DNA of 64,000 nt from Naasia aerilata (GCF_030296595.1 NZ_AP027731.1:1054001-1118000); one strand, 5' to 3'. Positions 44,073 through 55,131 are shown, counted from the stretch's first letter. Translations and numbers: made by a program. Notes: generated from the letters alone by a model not told the origin.

Positions 44073-44708
44073 TCAGTCGCCGGGGGTGTCCACGACGACC
44101 TTGGCCACCCGGAGGGTGACGTCGCCGATGCGGTACCCCCGCTCGACCACGTCCGACACCGTGGGCGCCGAGACGGCCGGGTTGGCCTTCTGGAAGATCG
44201 CCTCGTGCTGCGAGGGATCGAAGCTCTCGCCCGTCACCCCGAAGCCGACGAGCCCGATCTTCTCGACGCTCGTGCGCAGCTTCGACGCGATCGTGGTGAG
44301 CGGTCCGCCCTCGGCGAGGTCGCCGTGCTTCTCGGCGCGGTCAAGGTCGTCGAGGACGGGCAGCAGCTGCTTCACCACGTCCCCGACCGCCCGATCGCGC
44401 TCGACCTGGCGGTTGGCCTCGGTGCGGCGCCGGTAGTTGGCGTACTCCGCGGTCACGCGCTTGAGGTCCGCGAGATGCTCGTCCACCTGCTCGGTGGGCG
44501 CCGTCTCGGCGGTCGCGGCTCCCGAGGAGACATCGTCGAGGAACGAGAGGTCCTCCGGGGAGAACCCGTCCTCGGCTCCGCCGGTCGGCGTCTCCACGTC
44601 GGGTCCCTCCATCGAGACGAATCCCGGGTCCCCGGAGGGGTCGCGCGGAATGTCCGCGCGACCCTCCGGCTCACCCTGCTGGTCGTTGTCCTTCGGATCG
44701 TCGGCCAT
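44073..44708 (-). CDS. grpE: GrpE nucleotide-exchange factor of DnaK
   Basis: A 211-residue protein. The acidic N-terminal 70 residues are disordered. The coiled coil is DEHLADLKRVTAEYANYRRR, and the C-terminal beta part is VGVTGESFDPSQHEAI-like FGVTGESFDPSQHEAIFQKA and GYRIGDVTLRVAKVVVDTPG, the GrpE signature. It lies 3 bases after dnaK and 24 before dnaJ, in one operon. It speeds ADP release from DnaK. Confidence 0.95.
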   Translation of the reverse strand: MADDPKDNDQQGEPEGRADIPRDPSGDPGFVSMEGPDVETPTGGAEDGFSPEDLSFLDDVSSGAATAETAPTEQVDEHLADLKRVTAEYANYRRRTEANRQVERDRAVGDVVKQLLPVLDDLDRAEKHGDLAEGGPLTTIASKLRTSVEKIGLVGFGVTGESFDPSQHEAIFQKANPAVSAPTVSDVVERGYRIGDVTLRVAKVVVDTPGD

Positions 44709-44711
44709 GAG

Positions 44712-46661
<1,950 letters not shown>

Positions 46662-46663
<2 letters not shown>

Positions 46664-46689
46664 TTTATTGGGGCGCTCCGGGGTGTCAA
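46662..46689 (-). promoter_or_regulatory. Promoter of dnaK
   Basis: On the minus strand TTGACA (46689-46684), 16 bases, then TAAACT (46667-46662). The -10 box touches HAIR box 1, so HspR would block transcription start. Confidence 0.6.
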
Positions 46690-46705
46690 GTCGGGGGCAG
46701 CCAAG

Positions 46706-46726
46706 GTTGAGCCTAGCGGGCTCAAC
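46706..46726. promoter_or_regulatory. HAIR box 2 (HspR operator) of dnaK
   Basis: GTTGAGC-N7-GCTCAAC is perfectly symmetric, and one extra G/C pair flanks it (46705-46727). Spacing to box 1 is 63 bases centre to centre, six helical turns, so two HspR dimers could bind the same face. Confidence 0.8.
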
Positions 46727-46763
46727 CGGGCCGGGGTCTGCCGGTTCCCCATCCGCTGCAGGT

Positions 46764-46851
46764 CTGACCGAATCAAGGAGATCGGGCCGCCGGGGGATCC
46801 GGATCGGCATGCGTAACCCCGTGCAGGCCCGGATCTCCTTGATTTGGTCAG
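46764..46851. repeat. Intergenic palindrome, copy 2 of 2
   Basis: Left arm CTGACCGAATCAAGGAGATC (46764-46783) and inverted right arm (46832-46851) have the same single G-U-type mismatch as copy 1 at 3972-4061. The 48-base interior differs from copy 1 apart from a CCGGGnG...GGATC core. It lies between divergent dnaK and an MFS gene. Confidence 0.85.
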
Positions 46852-46903
46852 GACTTCGGTCAGGCGCCTCCCTCCCGTTTCCCTGCGCCGATACCGTGAG
46901 CCC

Positions 46904-48282
46904 ATGACCAGTACTGAGCGGGACGACGTGGTCGCCGCACCCACCGGCCTCGAGCTGCAGGAGGGGCACCGGATCCCCCGGAAGCAGGTGCTGTCCTGGG
47001 CGCTGTGGGACTGGGCGACACAGCCCTTCAACTCGGTCATCACGACCTTCGTCTTCTCCGTGTACCTCACCAGCGAGCTTTTCCTGCCCGGCAGGATCCG
47101 CGCGCTCGGTGAGGGGAACGCGACCTACGATCGGGCGCTCTCCGACCTCAGCTCCCAGCTCGGCTTCGCGGTCGGCATCGGCGGCCTCCTCATCGCCCTG
47201 CTCGCGCCCGTGCTGGGCCAGCGGTCGGATGCCGCAGGCAACCGGAAGCGCTGGCTCGCCGTCTCCACCGCGCTCGTCGTGGTGTGCATGGCGCTCCTCT
47301 TCTTCGTGCAGGCGGACGCCGCCTACTTCTGGCTGGGTGCGGGGCTCATCGCGGCCGCGACCGTGTTCTCCGAGATCGCCGGCGTCAACTACAACGCGAT
47401 GCTCGTCCAGGTGTCGACCCCGAAGACGGTCGGACGCGTGAGCGGCCTCGGCTGGGGCTTCGGCTACCTGGGCGGCATCGTGATGCTCGCCCTCGTCGTG
47501 GTCGCCCAGCAGAACGGCTGGTTCGGGCTGCCCACCGAGGGGGCCTCAACATCCGCCTGGTTGCCGTGGCCTGCGCGGTGTGGACCGTCCTGTTCGCGCT
47601 GCCGATCTTCCTCAACGTCCCCGAGGCCCCGCCGGCGCTGCACCGCGAGCGGGTCAGCTTCTTCCGCAGCTACGCGGTGCTCGCGCAGGACATCGCGCGC
47701 CTGTACCGCGAGAGCCGGCCCACCTTCTGGTTCCTGCTCGCGAGCGCGGTCTTCCGCGACGGGCTCGCCGGCGTCTTCACCTTCGGCGCGCTCATCGGCT
47801 CGGTCACCTTCCATTTCACGTTCAACGAGGTGGTGATCTTCGGGATCGCGGCGAACGTGGTGGCGGGCGTCAGCACGATCCTCGCCGGACGCCTCGACGA
47901 CCGGTTCGGCGCCCGGCGCATCATCCTGGTCGCGCTCGGCGGCCTGGTCGTGACGGCGTCGGCCGTCTTCGTGCTGCACGACGGGGGCAAGGGCGTGTTC
48001 TGGGTGTGCGGCCTGATCCTCTGCCTCTTCGTCGGCCCGGCGCAGGCGGCGAGCCGCTCGTTCCTCGCCCGGGTGACCCCTGCGGGCCGCGAGGGCGAGG
48101 TCTTCGGCCTCTACGCGACCACGGGCCGCGCGGCGAGCTTCCTGTCCCCCATGCTCTGGAGCCTCTTCATCGCCGTGCTGGGCGCCCAGTACTGGGGCAT
48201 CCTCGGCATCGCGCTCGTCCTGCTGGTCGGCTTCGTCCTCATGCTCCTCGTGAAGGTCCCGGACCCGGTCCGCACCCGCTGA
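46904..48282 (+). CDS. MFS transporter, UMF1/Atg22-like (frame broken at 47539-47543)
   Basis: About 459 residues. The start KQVLSWALWDWATQPFNSVI and FVFSVYLTSELFLP are typical of UMF1 transporters. VLGQRSDAAGNRKRWLAVST and FSEIAGVNYNAMLVQVSTPK follow. After one G is added in a GGGGG run it continues GLNIRLVAVACAVWTVLFAL and ends GFVLMLLVKVPDPVRTR. About twelve helices. Substrate unknown (the yeast relatives export amino acids from the vacuole). It ends before a palindromic terminator. Confidence 0.85.
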
Positions 48283-48297
48283 CACCGCGAGCGGTGG

Positions 48298-48360
48298 TGC
48301 CGAGGTGGCACTAGATGTCCTTTCCCGGTCGAGGTGGCAGCAACAAGTGCCACCTCGGCA
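48298..48360. terminator. Long inverted repeat between convergent genes
   Basis: TGCCGAGGTGGCACT (48298-48312) and AGTGCCACCTCGGCA (48346-48360) are perfect 15-base arms. The loop has a further direct copy of CGAGGTGGCA at 48330. It separates the MFS gene from the carotenoid cluster end. Confidence 0.7.
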
Positions 48361-48375
48361 GATCGAAGGCGAGCG

Positions 48376-49238
48376 TCAGCGGAGCACGGCGTACCAGATC
48401 AGCAGGAGCGTGACCGGGAATCCGACCACGTAGTTGAGCCACAGGAAGCGCCGCCAGCCCGCGTTCGCCCGCTCGGCGTCCGCGTCCGTGATCCGCAGGA
48501 ACGGGACGACGTTCGCCGCGTAGGGAAGGACGAGGATCGCGGCGAGGGGTCCCGGCCAGTCGGTCGCAAGCAGCAGCACCGCGCCCACCAGGTAGGCGAT
48601 CAGCGCAACGACGACGGTGCGGCGGGCACCGATCACGGTCGCCACCGATGCGATGCCGCCCGCGCGATCCGCCTGGACGTCCTGCACCGCCCCGAACGCG
48701 TGGCTCGCGACCCCCAGAGGAAGAAAGCGGCAAGAAGCGCGAGGAGGGCAGGGGTGAAGTCCGCACCCCCAAGGGTGAGACCGAACACCGCGGGGCTCAC
48801 GAAGTGCGTGCTCGACGTGAGCGAGTCGAGCAACGGCCGCTCCTTGAACCTGAGCACGGGAGCGCTGTACGCCAGGACCGCGCCGATGCTGACGGCGAGC
48901 ACCAGCCAGGAGGCAGGACCGCCGAGCAGGACGAGGAGGACGAGGAAGGGCACGTTGGTGAGGACGACGGCCCAGAGCGTCGTCCGGTGCAGGCGCCGGT
49001 CGAGGACCGCTCCCTCCACCCCGCCTTTGCGCGGGTTGCGGAGGTCCGACTCGTAGTCGAACACGTCGTTGATCCCGTACATCGCGAGGTTGTAGGGGAT
49101 GAGGAAGTAGACGGTGCCGACGACGAGGGCGACGTCGATCCGCCCCGCGGTGAGGAGGTAGGCGGACGCGAAGGGGAATGCCGTGTTGACCCAGGACAGC
49201 GGTCGCGACGACTGGAGCAGGGCCCTAGCGGTGTTCAC
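48376..49238 (-). CDS. crtEb: Lycopene elongase, UbiA family (frame broken at 48711-48715)
   Basis: About 287 residues with eight or nine helices. The UbiA prenyl-diphosphate site reads LAMYGINDVFDYESDLRNPR. The second half begins after one G is added in a GGGGG run: VASHAFGAVQDVQADRAGGI, the second Asp motif. It adds C5 units to lycopene to make C50 carotenoid precursors. Last gene of the crt cluster, overlapping crtYf by 14 bases. The order matches the Corynebacterium glutamicum decaprenoxanthin cluster. Confidence 0.9.
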
Positions 49239-49542
49239 GGCCGAGCAGCACCCAGAGAGACGGCAGACCGATCGCGGCCGCGAGAGCGTAGGCGAAGTCC
49301 TCGACGGGGGCCAGCCCGATGGAGACGCCGCTCTTGCCGCGCGCGCCGTAGTCGACGATGCCCACGCCGACCAGGACGTTGTCGAAGACGACGGTGAGCA
49401 GGAGCACGGCCGCGAGCGCGAGCGCCGTCGCTGCGAGCCAGCGCGGCGCTCCTCCGGGCACCCGGCGCGCGCGGAGACCCGCGAGGATCGCGACGATCGC
49501 GACGACGGCGAGGAAGCCCGCGTTGAGGAGCCAGTAGGTCAC
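49225..49542 (-). CDS. crtYf: C50 carotenoid epsilon-cyclase subunit
   Basis: A 105-residue membrane protein with three helices. LTVVFDNVLVGVGIVDYGAR and VSIGLAPVEDFAYALAAAIG contain the FDN and PxEDF motifs of lycopene-cyclase-domain proteins. It acts as a heterodimer with the preceding small subunit to cyclise the elongated C50 chain. The start overlaps crtYe by ATGA. Confidence 0.9.
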   Translation of the reverse strand: MTYWLLNAGFLAVVAIVAILAGLRARRVPGGAPRWLAATALALAAVLLLTVVFDNVLVGVGIVDYGARGKSGVSIGLAPVEDFAYALAAAIGLPSLWVLLGREHR

Positions 49543-49858
49543 CGCGTCCTCCGCTCGAGCAGGCGTCCGGCCGCGCCGAACGCGTTCATGCTCACGTAGC
49601 AGAGGAGCGTCAGGAAGAAGACCTCCTCGAGGGGAGCTCCGGTGCGAGCATCACGCCCGAGACGAGCCCGCTGTCGCCGAGGAAGAAGATGCCGAGGCCG
49701 ATGCCGGCAAGGTCCCAGAGCAGGAAGAATACGATCCCCACCGCGAGCACGATCGCCGCCCGCCGAGCATCGCGCGCGAAGAACAGGCGGTAGCGGAGAT
49801 CGAGCACGACCATCCCCGTGACCGACACCAGGAGTGCGGCCAGGTAGATCAGGTTCAT
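49539..49858 (-). CDS. crtYe: C50 carotenoid epsilon-cyclase subunit (frame broken at 49631-49634)
   Basis: About 106 residues. NLIYLAALLVSVTGMVVLDL and VFFLLWDLAGIGLGIFFLGD are membrane segments. After one C is added in a CCCC run (minus strand) it continues LEEVFFLTLLCYVSMNAFGA, giving the conserved ELPxEE motif. It pairs with crtYf. It overlaps crtI and crtYf by 4 bases each. Confidence 0.88.
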
Positions 49859-51429
49859 GCGCGTGCCTCGAGGGGCTCGGGCAGCGGCCCCGCCGAGACA
49901 TCCCCGCGCAGCCGCTTGATCACCAGCTCTGCGCTGATGAGACACATGGGGAGCCCGATGCCGGGGATGGTGGAGCCCCCGGCGTAGAGGAGCCCCGTGA
50001 CTCGCTTGCTCACGTTGCCCGCTCGGAAGAAGGCGCTCTGGCGCAGGGTGTGCGCCGGACCGAGAGCGGTTCCGCGCCAGGCGCCGAGGCGGTCCGCCAG
50101 GTCCCCGGGCGCGACCGTGCGGCGGAACACGATGCGGTCCGCGAGGTCGGGGATGCCCGCCCAGGCTGCGACCTGCTCGATCACCGCATCGCCGAGCCGC
50201 TCGACGTGCGGGTCGCCGCCGTGCCCGATGCCGGGGTCGGCGGGAACCGGCACGAGGACGAAGACGTTCTCGTACCCCTCCGGAGCGACGCTCGGGTCGG
50301 TGGCGCTCGGCTTGCAGACGTAGAGAGATGCCGGATCGGGAATGGACGGGTTCTTGCCGAAGATCGCGTCGAAGTTGCCGTGCCAGTCGCGCGTGAAGAG
50401 GAGCGTGTGGTGCCCGAGCTCCGGGAGCTCGCCGCGAACGCCGAGGTGCAGGAGGAGCGCTCCTGGGCCCGGGGTCCGCTTCGCCCACCACCGCTCGGGG
50501 TAGGTCCGCAGTGCAGGCGGCAGGAGCTTCGTCTCGGCAGTGAACAGGTCGCACGCCGCGACCACCGTCCCCGCCGCGTGGAACTGCTCCTCGCCGTTCT
50601 CGTCCAGGTAGTGCACGCCGATCACGCTCGGCTTACCGCCGCCGATCGGCTTCGTCGCGATCCGCGTGACCGGCGACGAGGTGCGGATCGTCGCACCTGC
50701 CTCCTCGGCGAGCGCTGCGATCGTGTCGACCACCCGGACGAGGCCGCCTCGCGGATAGAGCACGCCGTCATCGAGGTCCAGGTGGCTCATCAGGTGGTAC
50801 ATGCTCGGCGTCGCGAAGGGAGACGAGCCGAGGAAGACCGCGGGGTAGCCGAGCAGCTGCCGCAGCCGATCGTCGGAGAAGCGGCGGCGGACGAACCGAT
50901 CGAGCGGGCGGGTCAGGAGCCCGAGGAAACGGCCGAGGTGCCCCCGCACCTCGCGCGTGAACACGGGGCGGAGGTCCGCGAAGGTCGTGTAGAGGAAGTG
51001 CCGCTTCGCGAGCTCGTAGACCTCCTCCGCGGAGTCGAGGTACTCCTCCAGCACGGCACCGGCGCCCGGCTCCACCGCCTCGAACATGGCGACGTTCTCC
51101 GCGCGCGTGGCGCCCACTCGCAGCCGATCGGCGGGCTTGCCGTCCCTCGGCTCGTAGAGGATCTCGTAGCCCGGATCGAGCTGCACCAGGTCGAGCTGTT
51201 CGTCGGCGCGCGTGCCGAGCAGACGGTAGAAGTGGTCGAAGACCTCCGGCATGAGGTACCAGGACGGCCCCTCATCGAAGCGGAAGCCGCTCTCCTCGAG
51301 GAGACCGGCCCTGCCCCCGACACGCTCGCGGCCCTCGAACAGCGTCACGTCGTAGCCCTCGCGGGCGAGCAGGGCCGCCGTCGCGAGCCCGCTCACCCCT
51401 CCCCCGATCACGGCAGCACGCTGCGTCAT
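49855..51429 (-). CDS. crtI: Phytoene desaturase
   Basis: A 524-residue flavoprotein. AAVIGGGVSGLATAALLARE is the FAD dinucleotide-binding motif, and RVGGRAGLLEESGFRFDEGP follows. The C-terminal family motif is LLYAGGSTIPGIGLPMCLIS. It inserts double bonds to turn phytoene into lycopene at the membrane. The ATG at 51427-51429 overlaps the crtB stop. The long frame extending upstream is shadow within crtB. Confidence 0.95.
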   Translation of the reverse strand: MTQRAAVIGGGVSGLATAALLAREGYDVTLFEGRERVGGRAGLLEESGFRFDEGPSWYLMPEVFDHFYRLLGTRADEQLDLVQLDPGYEILYEPRDGKPADRLRVGATRAENVAMFEAVEPGAGAVLEEYLDSAEEVYELAKRHFLYTTFADLRPVFTREVRGHLGRFLGLLTRPLDRFVRRRFSDDRLRQLLGYPAVFLGSSPFATPSMYHLMSHLDLDDGVLYPRGGLVRVVDTIAALAEEAGATIRTSSPVTRIATKPIGGGKPSVIGVHYLDENGEEQFHAAGTVVAACDLFTAETKLLPPALRTYPERWWAKRTPGPGALLLHLGVRGELPELGHHTLLFTRDWHGNFDAIFGKNPSIPDPASLYVCKPSATDPSVAPEGYENVFVLVPVPADPGIGHGGDPHVERLGDAVIEQVAAWAGIPDLADRIVFRRTVAPGDLADRLGAWRGTALGPAHTLRQSAFFRAGNVSKRVTGLLYAGGSTIPGIGLPMCLISAELVIKRLRGDVSAGPLPEPLEARA

Positions 51430-52277
51430 GCGCGCCGCACTCCGCTGAGCTCGGCGGCGACGAGGCGCAGCTTCACCGGATCGGGGACGCGGACCCTCCG
51501 GCTGCGCAGCTGCTCCGCCGGGGTGCGCCGCAGCCGGGCCGAGAGCTCGGCGAACAGCCGCTGCGCCACGCCGACCGCGTGGCGGCTCCCCCGCGGGAGC
51601 TGGCCGAGCACCGCAGCGGCCACCGCGAGATCCGCATCGAGGTCGTCGAGCAGCCGGTTCTTGGTCTCCTCGTCGAGGGCTGTGATCGTCACTCCTGGGA
51701 AGTAGCTGCGGCCGAGGCCGTCGTAGTCGGCGGAGAGGTCTCGCAGGAAGTTCACCTTCTGGAAGGCGGCGCCGAGTGCGCGGGCTCCCTGCTCCAGCCT
51801 CTGCGACGCGGGCCGGCCCTCGAGGAAGGCCGCGAGGCACATCAGCCCAACCACCTCCGCGGAGCCGTACACGTACTCCGCGAAGCTCTCCGGGGTGTGC
51901 TCCGCCGCGGTGAGGTCGGCGCGCATCGATGCGAAGAACGGACGCGTGAGCTCGGTGCCGAACCGGTTCGCCCGGGCGGTCCGGGCGAAGGCGTGCACGA
52001 TGAGGTTGCTGCTGTACCCCGACCCGATCGCCTGCTCCACGTCGGCCTCCAGAGCATCGAGCTGGGCGGCGACGGCTGAGCCGGGCAGGCCCGCCGCTGC
52101 GGCGACGCCGTCCACGATCTCGTCCGCGACCCTCACCAGTGCATAGATGTTCTGCACGTGCACGCGGTTCCGGGTGCTCAGGAGGCGGGACGCCAGCCCG
52201 AAGGAGGTGGAGTAGCGCCGGATCACCGTGGCGGCGGCCTCATCGGCGGCCCGGCCGTAGAGCTCGAGAGGGGTCAT
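51426..52277 (-). CDS. crtB: Phytoene synthase
   Basis: A 283-residue enzyme joining two GGPP to phytoene. YSTSFGLASRLLSTRNRVHV and ALVRVADEIVDGVAAAAG hold the first Asp-rich site. FQKVNFLRDLSADYDGLGRS is the second signature. Start and stop overlap crtE and crtI by 4 bases, so the whole cluster is translationally coupled. Confidence 0.95.
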   Translation of the reverse strand: MTPLELYGRAADEAAATVIRRYSTSFGLASRLLSTRNRVHVQNIYALVRVADEIVDGVAAAAGLPGSAVAAQLDALEADVEQAIGSGYSSNLIVHAFARTARANRFGTELTRPFFASMRADLTAAEHTPESFAEYVYGSAEVVGLMCLAAFLEGRPASQRLEQGARALGAAFQKVNFLRDLSADYDGLGRSYFPGVTITALDEETKNRLLDDLDADLAVAAAVLGQLPRGSRHAVGVAQRLFAELSARLRRTPAEQLRSRRVRVPDPVKLRLVAAELSGVRRA

Positions 52278-53338
52278 CGGATGCGGTCCAGCGCCTGCCC
52301 CGCGAGCGGCGCCAGCTCCTCCGCGACGGGAGCGGGCAGCCGGTCGAGCGCGCGCACCGCGTCGCCGGCCATGCGCGAAGCGAGGTTCCGCGTGTAGACC
52401 TCGGCGCCGCAGGCGATCAGCCGCGCGCGCACCTCCGCCGCCTCGCCGTCGGTGAGGTCCGCCTTGCCCAGGAAGTCTCGTATGCCGGGCCAGGCACCCG
52501 TCGTCGCGGCGTACGCGATGGGCACGGTCCGCTTGCCCTCACGCAGGTCGCCCACCGTGGTCTTGCCGGTCTCCCGCTCGTCGCCGAACACGCCGAGGAG
52601 GTCGTCCGTCGCCTGATAGGCGGTGCCGATGTCGCGGCCGAACTCGGCGAGCACCGGCAGATAGGCGTCGTCGGCGCCCGCGAGCACCGCGCCCGCCTGC
52701 AGGGGCGCCTCGAACGTGTACACCGCGGTCTTCAGCCGCTCCATCTCGACGACCGCCTCGACGGAGGGGATCTCCCGGGCGATGGAGAAGTCGACATCGA
52801 TGAGCTCGCCCGCGGCGGAGGCGAACACGGCCTCGTCGAGGAGTTCGGCCATCCGCTCCCTCTGCTCGCTCGCCATGCCTGCGCGATCGAGCAGCCGGTA
52901 CGCGCCGGCGAGGGCCAGGTCGCCCGCGATGACGGCCGTGGACATTCCCCGGTGCTCGGCGGTGGGGATCGGGATGCCGGCCGTCGTCGCGACGTCGCGA
53001 TAGCGCCCGGACACGTTGGGGGATCCCCGCCTGGTGAAGTCACGGTCGATGACGTCGTCGTGCACGATGAGCGCCGTGTGCAGCAGCTCGAAGGCTGCGC
53101 CGACGTGCGCCGCGGTGCCGAGCTCCGAGCCGCCGAAGCCCGAGTAGGTGGCGAGCACCAGACGAGGGCGAAGCCGCTTGCCGCCGCGGGCGCTCGTCTC
53201 CAGCGCCGACCAGAGCCCCGTGTAGGCGTCGCCGATTCGGCCCGCACGAGACGCGGCTAGTCTGAAGAAGCTCTCGAGGACGGCATCGACCGCCTCGAGC
53301 CGGGAGGGGATGGCTCGTGCCCCACCGGACGCATCCAC
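52274..53338 (-). CDS. crtE: Geranylgeranyl diphosphate synthase
   Basis: A 354-residue trans-prenyltransferase. LLHTALIVHDDVIDRDFTRR is the first Asp-rich motif and IGTAYQATDDLLGVFGDERE the second. GGKRLRPRLVLATYSG carries the IPP-binding Lys/Arg. It supplies C20 diphosphate to crtB. It heads the crt operon with only 29 bases to the divergent idi, so the two starts must share or overlap promoters. Confidence 0.93.
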   Translation of the reverse strand: MDASGGARAIPSRLEAVDAVLESFFRLAASRAGRIGDAYTGLWSALETSARGGKRLRPRLVLATYSGFGGSELGTAAHVGAAFELLHTALIVHDDVIDRDFTRRGSPNVSGRYRDVATTAGIPIPTAEHRGMSTAVIAGDLALAGAYRLLDRAGMASEQRERMAELLDEAVFASAAGELIDVDFSIAREIPSVEAVVEMERLKTAVYTFEAPLQAGAVLAGADDAYLPVLAEFGRDIGTAYQATDDLLGVFGDERETGKTTVGDLREGKRTVPIAYAATTGAWPGIRDFLGKADLTDGEAAEVRARLIACGAEVYTRNLASRMAGDAVRALDRLPAPVAEELAPLAGQALDRIR

Positions 53339-53367
53339 ATCGGTCAGTGTGACATAACCGGAGAAGA

Positions 53368-53901
53368 GTGGCTCAGCCCGAGGAACTGGTCGTCCTGCTG
53401 GACGACGACGGTCATCCCGTGGGCAGCGCGCCCAAGGCGACCGTGCACACCACCGACACTCCCCTGCACCTGGCCTTCTCCTGTCATGTGCGCGACGACG
53501 CGGGCCGAATCCTGGTCACTCGCCGGGCGCTTGGGAAGCGGACCTGGCCCGGGGTGTGGACCAACTCGTTCTGCGGTCATCCCGCTCCGGGCGAGGACGT
53601 GACGGAGGCGGTGATCCGTCGCGCCCGTCAAGAGCTCGGCATCGAGCTGGACGGCCTGCGCCTCGTGCTGCCCGAGTTCCGGTACCGAGCTGTGGACGCC
53701 TCGGGCGTCGTGGAGCACGAGCTGTGCCCCGTCTACATCGCGACCGTGCGGGGCGATGTGCTGCCCGACCCGGACGAGGTGATGGACTGGGCGTGGGCCG
53801 ACGAGGAGCCGCTCGAGAGCGCGGTCCGCAGCACGCCCTGGGCGTTCAGCCCCTGGCTCGCCCTGCAGCTTCCCGCTCTCGCGGACGCACGCCTGATCTG
53901 A
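53368..53901 (+). CDS. idi: Isopentenyl-diphosphate delta-isomerase, type I
   Basis: A 177-residue Nudix-fold enzyme. LHLAFSCHVRDDAGRILVTR and KRTWPGVWTNSFCGHPAPGE contain the catalytic Cys in TNSFCGHP. RRARQELGIELDGLRLVLPE and VEHELCPVYIATVRG hold the metal-binding Glu region. It balances IPP and DMAPP for the crt pathway next door. GTG at 53368 is the start. Confidence 0.95.
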   Translation: MAQPEELVVLLDDDGHPVGSAPKATVHTTDTPLHLAFSCHVRDDAGRILVTRRALGKRTWPGVWTNSFCGHPAPGEDVTEAVIRRARQELGIELDGLRLVLPEFRYRAVDASGVVEHELCPVYIATVRGDVLPDPDEVMDWAWADEEPLESAVRSTPWAFSPWLALQLPALADARLI

Positions 53902-53916
53902 CGCCCGCGGCGATGC

Positions 53917-54522
53917 TCAGCCGCCGACCGCGCCCTCGTCGGTCCCGGACACGTCCGTGCGATGGAAGTTGAGGTAGGACCGCGACGCGGTGGGTCCGCG
54001 CTGGCCGTGATACCGCGACCCATAGGGACCGGTGCCGTACGGATGCTCGGCCGCCGAGGTGAGCCGGAAGAAGCAGAGCTGACCGATCTTCATCCCGGGC
54101 CACAGCTTGATCGGAAGCGTCGCCACGTTGCTGAGCTCCAGCGTCACGTGCCCCGAGAAGCCCGGGTCGATGAAGCCGGCCGTCGAGTGCGTCAGCAGCC
54201 CGAGCCGGCCGAGCGAGCTCTTGCCCTCCAGCCGGGCCGCGATGTCGTCCGGCAGCGTGATGAGCTCGAACGTGGAGCCGAGGACGAACTCCCCGGGGTG
54301 GAGGATGAACGGCTGGTCGGGCTTCGTCTCCACCAGGCGCGTCAGATCGGGCTGATCCTCGGCCGGGTCGATGAAGGGGTACTTGTGGTTGTCGAACAGC
54401 CGGAAGTAGCGGTCGAGGCGCACATCGAAGCTCGACGGCTGCAGCAGCTCGGGATCGTGCGGCTTCAGCCCGATGCGGCCCGCCGCGATCTCCGAGCGGA
54501 TATCGCGGTCCGAGAGCAGCAC
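53917..54522 (-). CDS. dcd: dCTP deaminase (possibly bifunctional, dUMP-forming)
   Basis: A 201-residue trimeric enzyme. [80 protein letters not shown] (with the [11 protein letters not shown] signature) and [20 protein letters not shown] are all present. It makes dUTP or dUMP from dCTP for thymidylate. GTG at 54522 is the start. Its end is 15 bases from the idi end. Confidence 0.95.
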   Translation of the reverse strand: MLLSDRDIRSEIAAGRIGLKPHDPELLQPSSFDVRLDRYFRLFDNHKYPFIDPAEDQPDLTRLVETKPDQPFILHPGEFVLGSTFELITLPDDIAARLEGKSSLGRLGLLTHSTAGFIDPGFSGHVTLELSNVATLPIKLWPGMKIGQLCFFRLTSAAEHPYGTGPYGSRYHGQRGPTASRSYLNFHRTDVSGTDEGAVGG

Positions 54523-54544
54523 ACGGCCACTGTAGCGGCTCCCC

Positions 54545-54550
54545 TACAAT
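54545..54550 (+). promoter_or_regulatory. Likely -10 box of the tRNA-Gly gene
   Basis: TACAAT, one base from consensus, lies 29 bases before the tRNA. No convincing -35 box is seen. A small GCTCTCCTCGGAGAGC hairpin sits between it and the tRNA. Confidence 0.4.
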
Positions 54551-54578
54551 GGAGGTCTGCTCTCCTCGGAGAGCGCGC

Positions 54579-54649
54579 GCGGGTGTAGTTCAATGGCAGA
54601 ACTTCAGCTTCCCAAGCTGATAGCGCGGGTTCGATTCCCGTCACCCGCT
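54579..54649 (+). tRNA. tRNA-Gly (anticodon CCC)
   Basis: A 71-base cloverleaf. The acceptor arms are GCGGGTG and CACCCGC with discriminator T. The D-arm is GTTC...GAAC, the anticodon stem TCAGC/GCTGA around the loop TTCCCAA (anticodon CCC, reading GGG), and the T-arm GCGGGTTCGATTCCCGT. CCA is not encoded. Confidence 0.95.
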
Positions 54650-54669
54650 CTCCTCCGGTCGGGCCGTTC

Positions 54670-55131
54670 CTACAGCCACCGCCTGACCCGGGCACGATAG
54701 GCGTCGTAGTCCGCGCCGAACTTCTCGCTGAGGTAGCGCTCCTCGGGGGCGATCGCTCCCCACCACAGCGCCGCGACGCCGACGGGCACCAGCACGAGCG
54801 CCCAGAACGAGGACGCCAGCAGCGCCAGGCCGGCGTCGAGCGCGATCAGGCCCAGGTAGAGCGGGTTCCTGCTCACCCGGAACGGCCCACGGTCGAGGAT
54901 CGTGCGGGTCGATCCGCCGGGCAGCAGCGCGGTCCGGAAACGAGCCATGAGCCAGAGCGCCCAGGCGTTCCACCCCGCGAAGCCGACGAGGAGGACGGTG
55001 GCCACCGGCAGGGCGATCGCGACGGGAACCTCGACCGGGTCGCCCACCGCGGCGGTGATCCCGGCGCCTGCGATCAGCGGCACCCCGAGCGCCACGGGCG
55101 GCCAGATGCGGTACGAGGGAGCGTCGGCCAT
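54670..55131 (-). CDS. Isoprenylcysteine carboxyl methyltransferase-like membrane methylase
   Basis: A 153-residue protein with four helices. The C-terminal half has ILDRGPFRVSRNPLYLGLIA, LLASSFWALVLVPVGVAALW and EERYLSEKFGADYDAYRARV, the AdoMet-binding pattern of the PEMT/ICMT family. I chose ATG at 55131 because the longer frame adds a poor, unlike segment. Substrate unknown, perhaps a lipid or prenyl group. Confidence 0.85.
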   Translation of the reverse strand: MADAPSYRIWPPVALGVPLIAGAGITAAVGDPVEVPVAIALPVATVLLVGFAGWNAWALWLMARFRTALLPGGSTRTILDRGPFRVSRNPLYLGLIALDAGLALLASSFWALVLVPVGVAALWWGAIAPEERYLSEKFGADYDAYRARVRRWL

